This document shows positions 1-8,884 of a stretch of 27,303 nt of DNA, piece after piece. Position numbers and translations under genes: made by a program. Source of the DNA: Xanthobacteraceae bacterium (GTDB lineage Bacteria; Pseudomonadota; Alphaproteobacteria; Rhizobiales; Xanthobacteraceae). The stretch is taken from contig JAIESC010000159.1 of assembly GCA_019746355.1 (NCBI GenBank), positions 1-27,303 of the forward strand, written 5' to 3'. Position 1 is the stretch's first letter. Every line of letters begins with the position of its first letter. Under the pieces are notes generated by a model. It worked only from the letters and a program-made list of their open reading frames with translations. It was not told the origin of the DNA and searched no databases.

Positions 1-71
1 TCGGCGACCTCGGCTTCCGGCGATCCGTTCGCCTCGACAAGGAGATGAACCGCGACGAGATAGGTCGTCAT
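1..71 (-). CDS. Hypothetical protein, N-terminal fragment cut by the window edge
   Basis: Only the first 23 codons are present, reading MTTYLVAVHLLVEANGSPEA and onward off the left edge. The ATG overlaps the TGA of the preceding 65-aa gene in an ATGA junction (68-71), the classic sign of translational coupling, so both belong to one leftward operon. The fragment is too short to assign a family. Confidence 0.55.
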   Translation of the reverse strand, partial: MTTYLVAVHLLVEANGSPEAEVA

Positions 72-265
72 CGCGAGGGCTCCTTTCGCGTATGAGGAAA
101 GCTCGAAGCCGTGGGCGCGCGCACCGACAGCAGCACGGCCCGCTTCCACGCATCGGCGCCGGTGAAATGGCGGCGCAGCTTCGGATGCCAGACGACGAGC
201 ACGTTCTCGTCGTCGTCATGCGCTGGCTTCCAGCCGAAGGCAGCCGCGATGATTTTCCAGGGCAT
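68..265 (-). CDS. Small hypothetical protein (65 aa)
   Basis: A 65-aa protein starting MPWKIIAAAFGWKPAHDDDE, with a tryptophan- and basic-rich middle (VVWHPKLRRHFTGADAWKRA). I do not recognise a family. It is supported as a real gene by position: it begins 9 bases after the DUF7007 stop and its TGA overlaps the next ATG by four bases. No signal peptide or membrane segment is evident. Because it is short and lies in high-GC DNA with long open frames on both strands, the coupled junctions are the main evidence. Confidence 0.5.
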   Translation of the reverse strand: MPWKIIAAAFGWKPAHDDDENVLVVWHPKLRRHFTGADAWKRAVLLSVRAPTASSFPHTRKEPSR

Positions 266-274
266 CGCCGCCTC

Positions 275-1153
275 CTATGGCTGCCAGCCGATGAAGCTCG
301 ACGGACCGCCATAGAGGCGATGCCGAACCTCATTGATGACGAAGCCGAACCGGCCGACGTGATATTCGTCCGCGGGAACGAGGAAACGCCGTTCCTCGGT
401 GCCAGGGCCGCGCTTGCCGCCGAGGGTGGCGACGACTTCGACGAAGCCCTTCTCGTGATCGGAGGTGATCGCTGAAACGACGATCCAGTCGCCGGCATGG
501 TCGCGCTCGAACGCGCGGCGATCCTTCTCGCGGGATTCTCCGGGTTGCAGCACGATCCGGAAGATCGTTTCCCACGCATCGGGCCAGCTATCCTTGACCG
601 TGCGCTCGGCGCATCGCCGCTCGTAGCTGGTGAAGAGGTGCGGGAAGGTCAGCGCGACGATCGCCCAGGCCGCGTCCTCCTCGTACCAGCCGCCGCGCGC
701 ACGCAACATCGAGTGGACCGTGCGGTTGCGCTCGGCCGAGAGGTGGAAGCCACCGTGACCGGCCGTCGCGTGGCAGGTGACACCTTCCGCATAGACGGTT
801 GCGCCCTGCGACCGGCCCCACGGCGTACTCGCCGTGGAGGCGACATCACGGCGGCCGAGCATGTGCTTTTCCCGCTGATGCTCGGCGCTTTCATCGGCCT
901 TCGCGCGGAAGGCGGCCTCGTCCGCGAGGTCGCCGGCGTTTCCGTAGAAGTCGGAGCGGGTCCATTCCGCGATCGGACGCCCGATGCGCCAGCCGCTCGC
1001 AAGATGATGACGTCCATCGCGCGACGGCAGCATGGCGAGTGCGATGTCGCCGATGCGCGCGGTGAGAAAGCCCTCGACGCTGCGTCCAAATTCCACGTCC
1101 GGCATTGCGGAGGTGGAGTCGTTGTCGATCGTGGTGGGCGCGCGCGTTGTCAT
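275..1153 (-). CDS. DUF7007 domain-containing protein
   Basis: A 292-aa protein of unknown biochemical function. The central part reads GGFHLSAERNRTVHSMLR, then GGWYEEDAAWAIVALTFPHL and TVKDSWPDAWE. I recognise these from memory as the DUF7007 signature of alphaproteobacterial plasmid and ICE proteins. The N-terminal 60 residues are less conserved in appearance; there is no signal peptide or membrane segment. The ATG overlaps the stop of the upstream 158-aa gene by four bases (ATGA, 1150-1153), and a GGGAGGG Shine-Dalgarno lies 7 bases before it, so the start is well placed. It is cotranscribed with its neighbours. Family membership is fairly sure; the role is unknown. Confidence 0.75.
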   Translation of the reverse strand: MTTRAPTTIDNDSTSAMPDVEFGRSVEGFLTARIGDIALAMLPSRDGRHHLASGWRIGRPIAEWTRSDFYGNAGDLADEAAFRAKADESAEHQREKHMLGRRDVASTASTPWGRSQGATVYAEGVTCHATAGHGGFHLSAERNRTVHSMLRARGGWYEEDAAWAIVALTFPHLFTSYERRCAERTVKDSWPDAWETIFRIVLQPGESREKDRRAFERDHAGDWIVVSAITSDHEKGFVEVVATLGGKRGPGTEERRFLVPADEYHVGRFGFVINEVRHRLYGGPSSFIGWQP

Positions 1154-1626
1154 GCGACGGCCCTCCCTTCAACGCTTTCGTGCGCAGCGGCCTCCGCCGT
1201 CACCTCGTCGAGGACGGCGTTGGGATAGCCGTGAGCCTTGAGCCAGGTTTCGGCGTCAGAGCGGCTGGCGGCGAGGTAGACGAGCTCGGCATCGTCGCCG
1301 CACCGGTCGAACACGCGCACTGTTCCCGGCGCCGGGCGTTCGACCACGGTGAAGGTCAGCGCGGAGTCGACCGAAAAGGTCTTGAAGACCTTGAGGACGA
1401 CGACGCCGGCGTTTCCGTAGTCGCCCTGATGCAAGGTGAAGCTCGCCCGCGAGGTGTAATTTCCGAGTGTGCGGGTCGGCGTCTTGCGGACGAGGCGGCC
1501 GCCGTTGTTTGCATTCTCCCAGGCCGCGAGCTTCTTCGTGAATCGCGCGGGCGGCCGCGGGGCACCGTCGGAATAGCGGACGATGGCGCCGAGCGGCGCG
1601 TTGTCGAAGATCGATCGTGCGGACAT
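1150..1626 (-). CDS. Conserved-looking hypothetical protein (158 aa)
   Basis: A 158-aa soluble protein beginning MSARSIFDNAPLGAIVRYSD. The start is marked by a strong AGGAGG five bases upstream. No catalytic motif or known family is recognised. The N-terminal half is basic (RPPARFTKKLAAWENANNGG); the C-terminal half (VYLAASRSDAETWLKAHGYP) looks like a small alpha/beta unit. It follows the ParB-like gene after an 89-base gap that holds a strong hairpin, and it overlaps the DUF7007 gene by four bases. It therefore probably heads the operon of 158-aa protein, DUF7007, 65-aa protein and the partial gene. Confidence 0.65.
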   Translation of the reverse strand: MSARSIFDNAPLGAIVRYSDGAPRPPARFTKKLAAWENANNGGRLVRKTPTRTLGNYTSRASFTLHQGDYGNAGVVVLKVFKTFSVDSALTFTVVERPAPGTVRVFDRCGDDAELVYLAASRSDAETWLKAHGYPNAVLDEVTAEAAAHESVEGRAVA

Positions 1627-1659
1627 GATGTCCTCCTGTTAGTGAGCGTGGAAACGAAA

Positions 1660-1686
1660 CCGCCGCCGGCTGGTCGCCGGCGGCGG
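1660..1686 (-). terminator. Strong GC hairpin after the ParB-like gene, probable terminator
   Basis: A perfect 11-bp inverted repeat (CCGCCGCCGGC and its complement) around a 5-base loop. Read leftwards it lies about 30 bases past the ParB-like stop and is followed by TTTCGTTTCC. The interrupted T tract makes it a plausible, not textbook, intrinsic terminator. It could also act as a stabilising or attenuating hairpin between the ParB-like gene and the 158-aa gene. Confidence 0.55.
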
Positions 1687-1715
1687 GGATCAGTTGAAGT
1701 GGCTGGAACGGGCCG

Positions 1716-3368
1716 CTATTCGGCGGCGACCGCGTAGTCGCCGTGCTCGTCGTCGCCGGCATCGGCCTCGTCGAGGTCGCCATCGTCGTCTTCGGCGGCG
1801 GACGCGTGCCGCTCGGTCCATTCCGCAATCGCATCGGTCTGCGGCGCGAACAGCGCGGCGGGATGCACGAAGCGGCCATCGGCGTAGTGCGCGACCAGCG
1901 CGGCGCGCGTATCCTTGACGCGCGGTCGCGGCAGCACCGACGTTCCCTGCAGCGCGGCCTCGAGCGCCGTGCGCGACAGGCACGAGAGAAATTCCTCCGT
2001 GGCCAGATTGGGGAGGAATTCGTCGGCGCCGACCGCAGCGCCAGCGACGCGCGCGACGACGCCGCTGTTCGAGCGGTTCTCGCGGCACGACAGCACGTCG
2101 CTCAGCACCTCGCGCGCGACAACGCGCAGGGTGTCACGGTCGTAGGCGAGCGTGCCGTCGTCGGCGATGAGGCGCCTGGCCTGCTGCGCGCACGCGCCGT
2201 ATCCGGACGCGCGTCCCGATGCGACGGTGACGTTGTTCGCCGCGATGGCGAGGACGAGCAGCGCGGTCAGCGTGTCGTCCTCGATCGGCGCACGCGCCAG
2301 CGCCTCGTGCAGCGCGTCGGTGCGCAGATCGCCGATCATGTCCATGCCGCGCCGGGTGACATCGGGCCGCGACGTCGGCGTAACACTGTCGGCTTCGGCA
2401 GCACGGGCGCCCTTGCCCTTCGCCGCATCCTTCTTCGGGCGCGGCATACGGTAGGCGACCGACTGCACCGAGCCGTTGCGCGGGTCGAGATACCAGCCCG
2501 TGCAGTCGCTTTTGTTCGGCTTGCCGTAGACGCGCTCGGCCTTCGGCGGCAGCTTCGGCTCGCCCCAGGTCGAGACCTCGATGACCGCGCCGCGCTTGGG
2601 GAGGTGGTTGGTCATCCACTCCTGCTGCGCGCCGAGGAAGGCCTCGACGTCGTTGGTGTAGCGGCTGTCCTCGTCGGCCGGTGCGAACAGGTCTTCCTGC
2701 CAGACGATGCCATAGGCCTGGGCGAGATCATCGCCGAAGCTCGCATCGCGCGCATACATCCGCGTCTTGGTGAGCGCGCGCGCCACCTCGCTCCACGCGA
2801 CCTGCGGATCGGTCTTGCGCGGCTTGTGCTTCTTCCAGACCTGCGCCTGCTCGTCCTGCGTCGCCGCAGCGATCGTGCGCAGATGCTGTTCGTTCGGCAT
2901 GTCGCCCTTGGCGATGTGGTCGAGCATCGCCGGCAGAATGTTGGCAAGCAGGCGGAGCTTACGGATCTGGCGCACGGACTGTCCGAGCGCGATGCCGATC
3001 GATTCCTCGGTCCAGCCGAGCGCGACCAGGCGCTCGATGCGCCGCCATAGATCGACCGGGTTCAGCGGCTCGCGTGCGACGTTCTCGATCAGGCTGCGCA
3101 GAGCATCCTTGTCGTCGTTGGGATCGGCGACGAGAACGTCGATCTCGTCGAGCTTGGCGGCGATCGCCTGCGCCACACGCCGCCGGCCGATCTGGATGAC
3201 GAGGCCGTTGCCGCGGCCGGACTCCGGGGTGACGATCGGCGGCTGGATGATGCCCACGGCCTTGATGCTGGCAAGCAGCAGCGCGTCGCTCTGCGGCGTG
3301 GACTTGGTGAGGCGCGTCGGATCGGGGTTCTCGATGAGCGCGCGCGGATCGATCTTCATCAGTCTCAT
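1716..3368 (-). CDS. ParB/Spo0J-family nuclease-fold DNA-binding protein, long form
   Basis: A 550-aa ParB-like protein, about twice the length of chromosomal ParB. The N-terminal ParB domain is at about residues 1-110, with a box-II-like stretch (QIGRRRVAQAIAAK) and a box-III-like ENVAREPLNPVDLW. A helix-turn-helix follows (GWTEESIGIALGQSVRQIRK, about 125-145). The long C-terminal part has no recognised domain and ends in an acidic tail (EDDDGDLDEADAGDDE). The frame stays open to 3908, but ATG 3368 is chosen because GGAG lies 8 bases upstream and the ParB fold begins there. Long ParB-like proteins next to a methylase/helicase are typical of alphaproteobacterial plasmids and ICEs; a role in partition or in regulating transfer is inferred. 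No ParA is in the window, so partition by this protein alone is unproven. Confidence 0.85.
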   Translation of the reverse strand: MRLMKIDPRALIENPDPTRLTKSTPQSDALLLASIKAVGIIQPPIVTPESGRGNGLVIQIGRRRVAQAIAAKLDEIDVLVADPNDDKDALRSLIENVAREPLNPVDLWRRIERLVALGWTEESIGIALGQSVRQIRKLRLLANILPAMLDHIAKGDMPNEQHLRTIAAATQDEQAQVWKKHKPRKTDPQVAWSEVARALTKTRMYARDASFGDDLAQAYGIVWQEDLFAPADEDSRYTNDVEAFLGAQQEWMTNHLPKRGAVIEVSTWGEPKLPPKAERVYGKPNKSDCTGWYLDPRNGSVQSVAYRMPRPKKDAAKGKGARAAEADSVTPTSRPDVTRRGMDMIGDLRTDALHEALARAPIEDDTLTALLVLAIAANNVTVASGRASGYGACAQQARRLIADDGTLAYDRDTLRVVAREVLSDVLSCRENRSNSGVVARVAGAAVGADEFLPNLATEEFLSCLSRTALEAALQGTSVLPRPRVKDTRAALVAHYADGRFVHPAALFAPQTDAIAEWTERHASAAEDDDGDLDEADAGDDEHGDYAVAAE

Positions 3369-3444
3369 GGGATGATCTCCATTGCAGGGGTTGCGGACCG
3401 CGCGGTTCCGGCGGTCCTTTTCCGTCTCCTCCGGAGACCCCTCC

Positions 3445-3501
3445 CGGCCCGCAGGGCGTGAGCGGCCGGCGCAACTGCCGGCGAGCGTCCCTGCCCGGCC
3501 G
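3445..3501. repeat. Palindromic leader element upstream of the ParB-like gene (diverged copy)
   Basis: An imperfect inverted repeat, cggcccgcaggg at 3445-3456 and ccctgcccggccg at 3489-3501, sits 77-133 bases upstream of the ParB-like start. Its arms and loop resemble a decayed version of the elements at 9570-9653 and 13043-13125. Two further dyads flank it: GTCTCC-TCC-GGAGAC (3424-3438) and the perfect 14-base palindrome GCCCTGCGCAGGGC (3520-3533). The 256-base gap between the helicase stop and this gene contains no other feature that I can see. Confidence 0.4.
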
Positions 3502-3624
3502 CCCAAGCGGGGCTCTTGGGCCCTGCGCAGGGCGCCGCGGCCGGGACTGCGGAGGCGGCGGTTGAGACTGCGTCGCCGGCCCGAACGACCTGCGACCACC
3601 CTTCTTCTCCATTCCTTCTCTTCT

Positions 3625-6600
3625 TCAGGCGGCGGCGCGGGCATCCCCGGCCTCCCCGTTAGCCGGCTGGTCGCGCGCAAGGTCGGCATCCACCTCGGCG
3701 AGCCGCCGCCGCTTTTCTTCGAGCTCGCCGGCGAATGCGAATTCCCCGCCCTGGCGGGCCTCGTAAGACGCGAGCCGGCGTCGCGCATCGGCCAGCCGCA
3801 GCCGATAGCGCTCCTGCTCGTCCTCGAATCCGGACACCGCATGCTCAAGCCGCGCGACCGCGCCGAGCGGCGTGACCGTGACCGGAAGTTCGATCTCGTA
3901 TTCGGCATTGGTCCGCATCAGCATCGCCGCGTAGCGATAGCCGTCGCGACCATGCCGCTCGCCGCAATAGTCGAGCTCGAAGCCGCCAATCGTCGCGATC
4001 CTCTGCGCGCCTTCGTGGCGACGCTGCACGCGCGCCAGGACCTCCTGCATCAACGCCCGCCCGGCGTCCTTGCGCTCGGCGTAGCGCTTGCCCGCGACCG
4101 TCATCGTGAAGGCATCGCCCGCCGTCGGCACAAGCCGCGCCATGTCCTGGCCGATCTCGGTGATGCGGCGGGTGGAGAACTCGATGTCGCGCTCCGCGTC
4201 GCGGACCTGCCGCCGGACCGCGTGCTGATCGTCGATATGCGCCGCATGCTGCCGCTCCAGCCGCGCGATATCGGCCTCGAGTCCGGCCTTCTGCATCAGG
4301 CGCTGATCGCCGCTCGCAATCGCCTTGGCCAAAGCGAACTGGTTCGCCTGCCCTTCGCCGATATCCTCGAGCCGGCGGATCGACGTATCGCCGGAGAGCG
4401 CCGCAGCGATGAAGCGCGCCTTGCGCTCATTGTTCTGCCACATGCTCGCGTCGAGCGAGCCTTCGGTCGCATAGGCGTAGATGTCGATCACGTCGTGCTG
4501 ATTGCCCTGCCGCTCGATGCGGCCCTCGCGCTGCGCGATCTGCGACGGCAGCCACGGCACATCGAGATGATGCAGGGCCTTCAGCCGAAGCTGCGCATTG
4601 ACGCCGGTGCCCATCGTGTCGGATGAGCCGATCAGGAAGCGCACCTTGCCGGCGCGCACGTCGCCGAACAGGCGCTGCTTCGCCTCGGACTTCTTGTGGT
4701 CCTGCATGAACGCGATCTCGGACGGGGGAACGCCCATGCTGACGAGCTCGTTGCGTATCCAGCGATAGGCGGAGAAGCCGCGCGACTTCTCCACGCTGAG
4801 CGTGCCGAGGTCGGAGAAGATCATCTGCGCGGCGCCCGGCAGGTCGTAGGGTTTGCCGTCCGGCCGGACGTAAGTGTTCGGCGCCGTTTCCCGCCAGATG
4901 CGCAAGGCCGTGCCGATCAGCAGATTGAGCTTGTTGTCCGGCTCGTTGTGGCTGTCCGGCTCGACAAGGCGCAGGTCGATCGCCGCATGGCGTCCGTCTG
5001 TGATGACGGAGAGAAGGATATCGTCGCCAGGCTCCGGCGCGCGATCCCGCGCCTCGATCGCCTTGATGCGCTCCTCGAGGCGGCGCTGATAGACCTTGAA
5101 CGCCGCCGACGGCTTCGCCGTGAGGATCTGACGCTTGCCGGTCGAAATCGCCGGCACCTTCACATACTGGCGCAGATCCTCGGGCATCACGACGTCGGCG
5201 AACGTGCGGAACATCGTGATCAGCTCGGCCACGTTGACGAAGGTGGCGAAGCGCGTCACCGGCTTGTACTTACCCGACGGCTGCAACTCGAGCTCCGTCG
5301 TCGTGTCTCCGAACGTCGAGGCCCAGGCGTCGAACTCGTGCAGGCCGCGCTCGCGCAGCGCGGCCGCGCCGAGGAAGCGCTGCACGGTGAACATTTCGCC
5401 GAGCGTGTTGGTGATAGGCGTGCCGGAGGCGAGCACGAGCGCGCGGCCGGGGTTCTTCGTCTCGATGAAGCGCGACTTCACATAGAGGTCCCAGGCACGC
5501 TGCGAGCCGTTCGGATCGACGCCTTTCAGCGTCGACATGTTGGTCGCGAAGGAGAGCTTCCGAAACTCCTGCGCCTCGTCGACGATGATCTGGTCGACGC
5601 CGATTTCCGAGATCGTCAGCAGGTCGTCCTTGCGCGTGGACAGCGACTCCAGCCGTTCCTGCAATCCCTCCTTCAGACGCTCGAGGCGCTTGCGCGAGAC
5701 GCGGTCGTCGCTCTCGACCGTGGTGAGCAACTCTTCATAGAGCTCCAGCTCGTCGTGGATCATCTGCTGCTCGAACGCGGCCGGCACGCCGATGAAGCGG
5801 AACGCCGAATGCGTGATGATGATCGCGTCCCAGGTCGCGGTTGCTGCGCGCGACAGGAAGCGCTGACGCTTGTCCTTGGTGAAGTTGGTCTCGTCGGCGA
5901 CGAGAATGCGCGCGTTCGGATAGAGCGCCAGGAACTCGCGCGCCGCCTGCGCGAGACAATGGCCCGGCACGACCAGCATCGCCTTGGCGACCAGGCCGAG
6001 CCGGCGCTGCTTCATGATCGCGGCCGCGATCGTCAACGTCTTGCCGGCGCCGACGGCGTGCGCGAGGTAGGTCGCGCCGGATGCGATGATGCGCCAGACG
6101 CCGCGCTTCTGATGGTCATAGAGTACGAACGCGCCGGACGCGCCCGGCAGTTTGAGATGCGCGCCGTCAAAGGCGCGCTGCGCGATGTTGTTGAAGCGGT
6201 CGTTGTAGAGGCGCGCCAGCCGGTCCGTGCGATCCGGGTCAGACCACACCCAGGTCTGGAATGCGGTCTTGATCTTGGAAAGCTTTTCCTTTGCGGCCTC
6301 GGTGTCCACCACGTTGAGGACGCGCCGCTCGCTGTCGCCGTCTTTGATGATGTCGAAGATCTGCGGGACGGCGCTGTTCAGCGCATCGGAGAGAAGCTGG
6401 CCGGCATGACGGCGATCGGTGCCCCATTCCGACGTGCCTGCCGCCATCCAGCCGAGCTGGCGGGCTTCGACCGTCCATGACGCAAGCGCCGGCATGTGGC
6501 GGATCGTGATGTCGGCGCCCATCGCCTCCTTGACGAAGGCGACGATGTCGTCGGCCGGAATCCACGGGGCGCCGAGCCGCGCCGTGATGTCGGAGGGGCG

Positions 6601-8718
6601 AAGGTCCGCGGGCTGGACGGCCTGCAGGGCCCTGACGTTGCGCGCATAGTCGTCGTCGAGCGCCGCGGCCGCTTCCGCCGCCTTCAGCTTGTCGCGCACG
6701 GGTCCCGACAGATAGGCGTCGGCGGTCTGCCAGGAGCCGTCCGCGGGATCGCGGAAGATCGCGTCGCCAAGCTCCGCGATCACGTCATCGACGTCGCGAT
6801 GCAACAGCTCGGCGATATGGTCGGGATCGACATAACCACGCTCGTTGAGCACGACGGCCAGGGCATCGAGGGCCGAGGTGATGACGGGTGCGGGCGGCGG
6901 GGCGATGACGCGCTCAGTGAAGATCGGCCCGGGTCGCGCGGTATTGGTGTCGAGGTCGTAGTCCTCGATCGACGCGACGAGCCAGCAATCGGGATCGTCG
7001 GCGAACGGCGCGAGGTTCGGGCGACGATGGGTCTCGCGGACCTCGCCGGTCTCCTCGTCCTCGACCGTGGAGACGACGGTCGTGTTGATCGGCCCGAAGT
7101 CGCGCACGAAGCTCGACCAGGCGATGCGCAGGCGAACCTGCGCCTGCTTCCACGGCTCGTCGCGCTCCTGCGCGCGAAGCACCTCGCGCACGGCGTCGCG
7201 GATCGGAATGAGCTTGCGGATGATCCGCGCGTGCTTGTCGAAAATGCCGTCAGTCGAGCGGGCCTTGCGCACCTTCACGACGACGGGCGCGCCGTCGAGC
7301 ATTTGCATCAGCGCGGCGCCCGCGCCGACGATGTAGCTGCCCTCGCGGATCGTCGCGCCATCGGCGGTCACGGCCGCGAGCTGCGGCGTATCCCCCGCGG
7401 CATCCGGATCGACCGCCTCCGGCTCGCCGTCATAGATGCCTTCCGGAAGACGATTCACGGCCGCGGTCAGCGCAACGTCGAGGTCGACACCGCGCCGCGG
7501 CGTGCAGGTGTACGTCTCGCCGTATGGTCCCGACGTCAGCGCATGGATTCCGAGCACCATCTCCGGCTGCTGCGCAAACCAGCCATTGACGCGGATGGCG
7601 CCCTCGTCGGCCGTCGCAGCGCGAACCTCGGCGAGATCGCCCCACGCCGCACCGCACGCCGCATCGCCGCCGTCGCGCCTGCGGAGGAACACGATGTCGA
7701 CGACGACATCGGTACCGGCATCGGTGCGGAAGCTGCCTTCGGGGAGCCGGATCGCGCCGACGAGATCGGCGGTCTCCGCGATGTGCCGGCGCGCGCTCGC
7801 GTCCGCCTTGTCCAGCGTGCCGTGCGAGGTCACGAAGGCGGCGAGACCGCCGGGCTTCAAGAGGCGAAGCGCCTTGGCGATGAAGAAGTCGTGCAGGCGC
7901 AGCCCGAGCCCGCGAAAAGCGGGGTCGCTGCGGACGGTCCGATCGGAGAACGGCGGATTGCCGATCGCGAGATCGAAATGCTGCGGCAGTCCGACGCGCG
8001 CGAAGTCCGCATTGACGATGGTGGCGCGCGGATGCAACAGCCCGGCGATGCGCGCGGTCACGGGATCGAGCTCGACGCCCGTGACATGCGAGACCGCGCG
8101 CAGGCGGTCCGGCATAAGAGCCGGAAAGAGGCCGGTGCCGATGCCGGGCTCGAGGATACGGCCGCCGCGAAAGCCGAGCCGCAGCAGGCCATCCCAGATC
8201 GCGCGCACGATATAGGCCGGCGTGAAATGGGCGTACTGCGTGCAGCGCACCAGCGACGCATAGTCAGACGGCGTGACGAGCGCCTCCAGCTCCGCGCCGA
8301 TCGTGCCCCAGCCGTCGCGGAATCCGTCCTCTCCGGGCCGGCGGAAGACGCTGTTGGCGAGCGCCGATGCGCCGAAGCCGGTGAAGCGGATCAACGCCGC
8401 CTGCTCGTCCGGCGTCGCCGGCCGGCCAGCCGCGTCGATCTCGGCGGCCAGACGGATCGCCGCGACGTTGTCGCGGGCGCGATCGCGCCAGGACGCAGCG
8501 AGGCCTCGCCCGTCGCGAAGCCGGACATTCGCTCCCTTCGGCATGGATCGAGCGGGCGATGCCGGCGGCGCCGCAGGCGCGGGCATCGCAAGCGGCGGAT
8601 CGTCGTCATTGCCGTCGGCCGCGGGATCCGGCGCGAAGGCGGTCACGCCGAGGCCGAGGCCCGGCGCGATTGCGGAATTGCCGAAGAGATCGAGCGTGAA
8701 GGGATCGTCGTGCGCCAT
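3625..8718 (-). CDS. N6-adenine-type DNA methyltransferase fused to SF2 helicase (plasmid/ICE type)
   Basis: A 1697-aa two-part protein. An amino-methyltransferase domain lies near residues 160-360, with the SAM-binding EPGIGTG (190-196) and catalytic NPPF (254-257). An SF2/SNF2-like helicase follows: Walker A as AHAVGAGKTL (about 890), Walker B as VDEAQEF (about 1047), a motif-III-like ASGTPITN, and the C-terminal lobe with GSSDTMGTGVNAQ and QREGRIERQG (about 1400). The tail beyond about 1480 is charged and probably coiled coil. This architecture (COG4646-like) is widespread on alphaproteobacterial plasmids and ICEs. It probably methylates or remodels element DNA, for example as protection during transfer, but this is inferred. 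AGAAGGA lies 8 bases before the ATG. No restriction endonuclease is adjacent. Confidence 0.88.
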   Translation of the reverse strand: MAHDDPFTLDLFGNSAIAPGLGLGVTAFAPDPAADGNDDDPPLAMPAPAAPPASPARSMPKGANVRLRDGRGLAASWRDRARDNVAAIRLAAEIDAAGRPATPDEQAALIRFTGFGASALANSVFRRPGEDGFRDGWGTIGAELEALVTPSDYASLVRCTQYAHFTPAYIVRAIWDGLLRLGFRGGRILEPGIGTGLFPALMPDRLRAVSHVTGVELDPVTARIAGLLHPRATIVNADFARVGLPQHFDLAIGNPPFSDRTVRSDPAFRGLGLRLHDFFIAKALRLLKPGGLAAFVTSHGTLDKADASARRHIAETADLVGAIRLPEGSFRTDAGTDVVVDIVFLRRRDGGDAACGAAWGDLAEVRAATADEGAIRVNGWFAQQPEMVLGIHALTSGPYGETYTCTPRRGVDLDVALTAAVNRLPEGIYDGEPEAVDPDAAGDTPQLAAVTADGATIREGSYIVGAGAALMQMLDGAPVVVKVRKARSTDGIFDKHARIIRKLIPIRDAVREVLRAQERDEPWKQAQVRLRIAWSSFVRDFGPINTTVVSTVEDEETGEVRETHRRPNLAPFADDPDCWLVASIEDYDLDTNTARPGPIFTERVIAPPPAPVITSALDALAVVLNERGYVDPDHIAELLHRDVDDVIAELGDAIFRDPADGSWQTADAYLSGPVRDKLKAAEAAAALDDDYARNVRALQAVQPADLRPSDITARLGAPWIPADDIVAFVKEAMGADITIRHMPALASWTVEARQLGWMAAGTSEWGTDRRHAGQLLSDALNSAVPQIFDIIKDGDSERRVLNVVDTEAAKEKLSKIKTAFQTWVWSDPDRTDRLARLYNDRFNNIAQRAFDGAHLKLPGASGAFVLYDHQKRGVWRIIASGATYLAHAVGAGKTLTIAAAIMKQRRLGLVAKAMLVVPGHCLAQAAREFLALYPNARILVADETNFTKDKRQRFLSRAATATWDAIIITHSAFRFIGVPAAFEQQMIHDELELYEELLTTVESDDRVSRKRLERLKEGLQERLESLSTRKDDLLTISEIGVDQIIVDEAQEFRKLSFATNMSTLKGVDPNGSQRAWDLYVKSRFIETKNPGRALVLASGTPITNTLGEMFTVQRFLGAAALRERGLHEFDAWASTFGDTTTELELQPSGKYKPVTRFATFVNVAELITMFRTFADVVMPEDLRQYVKVPAISTGKRQILTAKPSAAFKVYQRRLEERIKAIEARDRAPEPGDDILLSVITDGRHAAIDLRLVEPDSHNEPDNKLNLLIGTALRIWRETAPNTYVRPDGKPYDLPGAAQMIFSDLGTLSVEKSRGFSAYRWIRNELVSMGVPPSEIAFMQDHKKSEAKQRLFGDVRAGKVRFLIGSSDTMGTGVNAQLRLKALHHLDVPWLPSQIAQREGRIERQGNQHDVIDIYAYATEGSLDASMWQNNERKARFIAAALSGDTSIRRLEDIGEGQANQFALAKAIASGDQRLMQKAGLEADIARLERQHAAHIDDQHAVRRQVRDAERDIEFSTRRITEIGQDMARLVPTAGDAFTMTVAGKRYAERKDAGRALMQEVLARVQRRHEGAQRIATIGGFELDYCGERHGRDGYRYAAMLMRTNAEYEIELPVTVTPLGAVARLEHAVSGFEDEQERYRLRLADARRRLASYEARQGGEFAFAGELEEKRRRLAEVDADLARDQPANGEAGDARAAA

Positions 8719-8835
8719 TGGAAAAGTCCTTCTGTTGGGCGCGCGCGGCCGTCGCCGGCGTCGCGAGTGCGACGGGCGGCACGGCGTTGCGGAGGTTGGG
8801 GGGAGCGGGCCGCTGAGCCGGCCGCGAAAATGCGA

Positions 8836-8858
8836 AAGCCCGGCGCGGGGCCGGGCTT
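8836..8858 (-). terminator. Hairpin after the DUF1419 gene, likely terminator
   Basis: A perfect 9-bp stem (AAGCCCGGC and its complement) with a 5-base loop. On the minus strand it lies 27 bases past the DUF1419 stop and is followed by TCGCATTTTC, a broken T tract. It separates DUF1419 from the methylase/helicase gene. Intrinsic termination is plausible but the tail is imperfect. Confidence 0.55.
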
Positions 8859-8884
8859 CTCGCAGGTCTGGAAGACGCTGCGGT

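Noticed and set aside
3369..3908. N-terminal extension of the ParB-like frame
   Set aside because: The extension is arginine- and glycine-rich, overlaps the helicase gene and the dyad cluster, and a good ribosome site supports ATG 3368.
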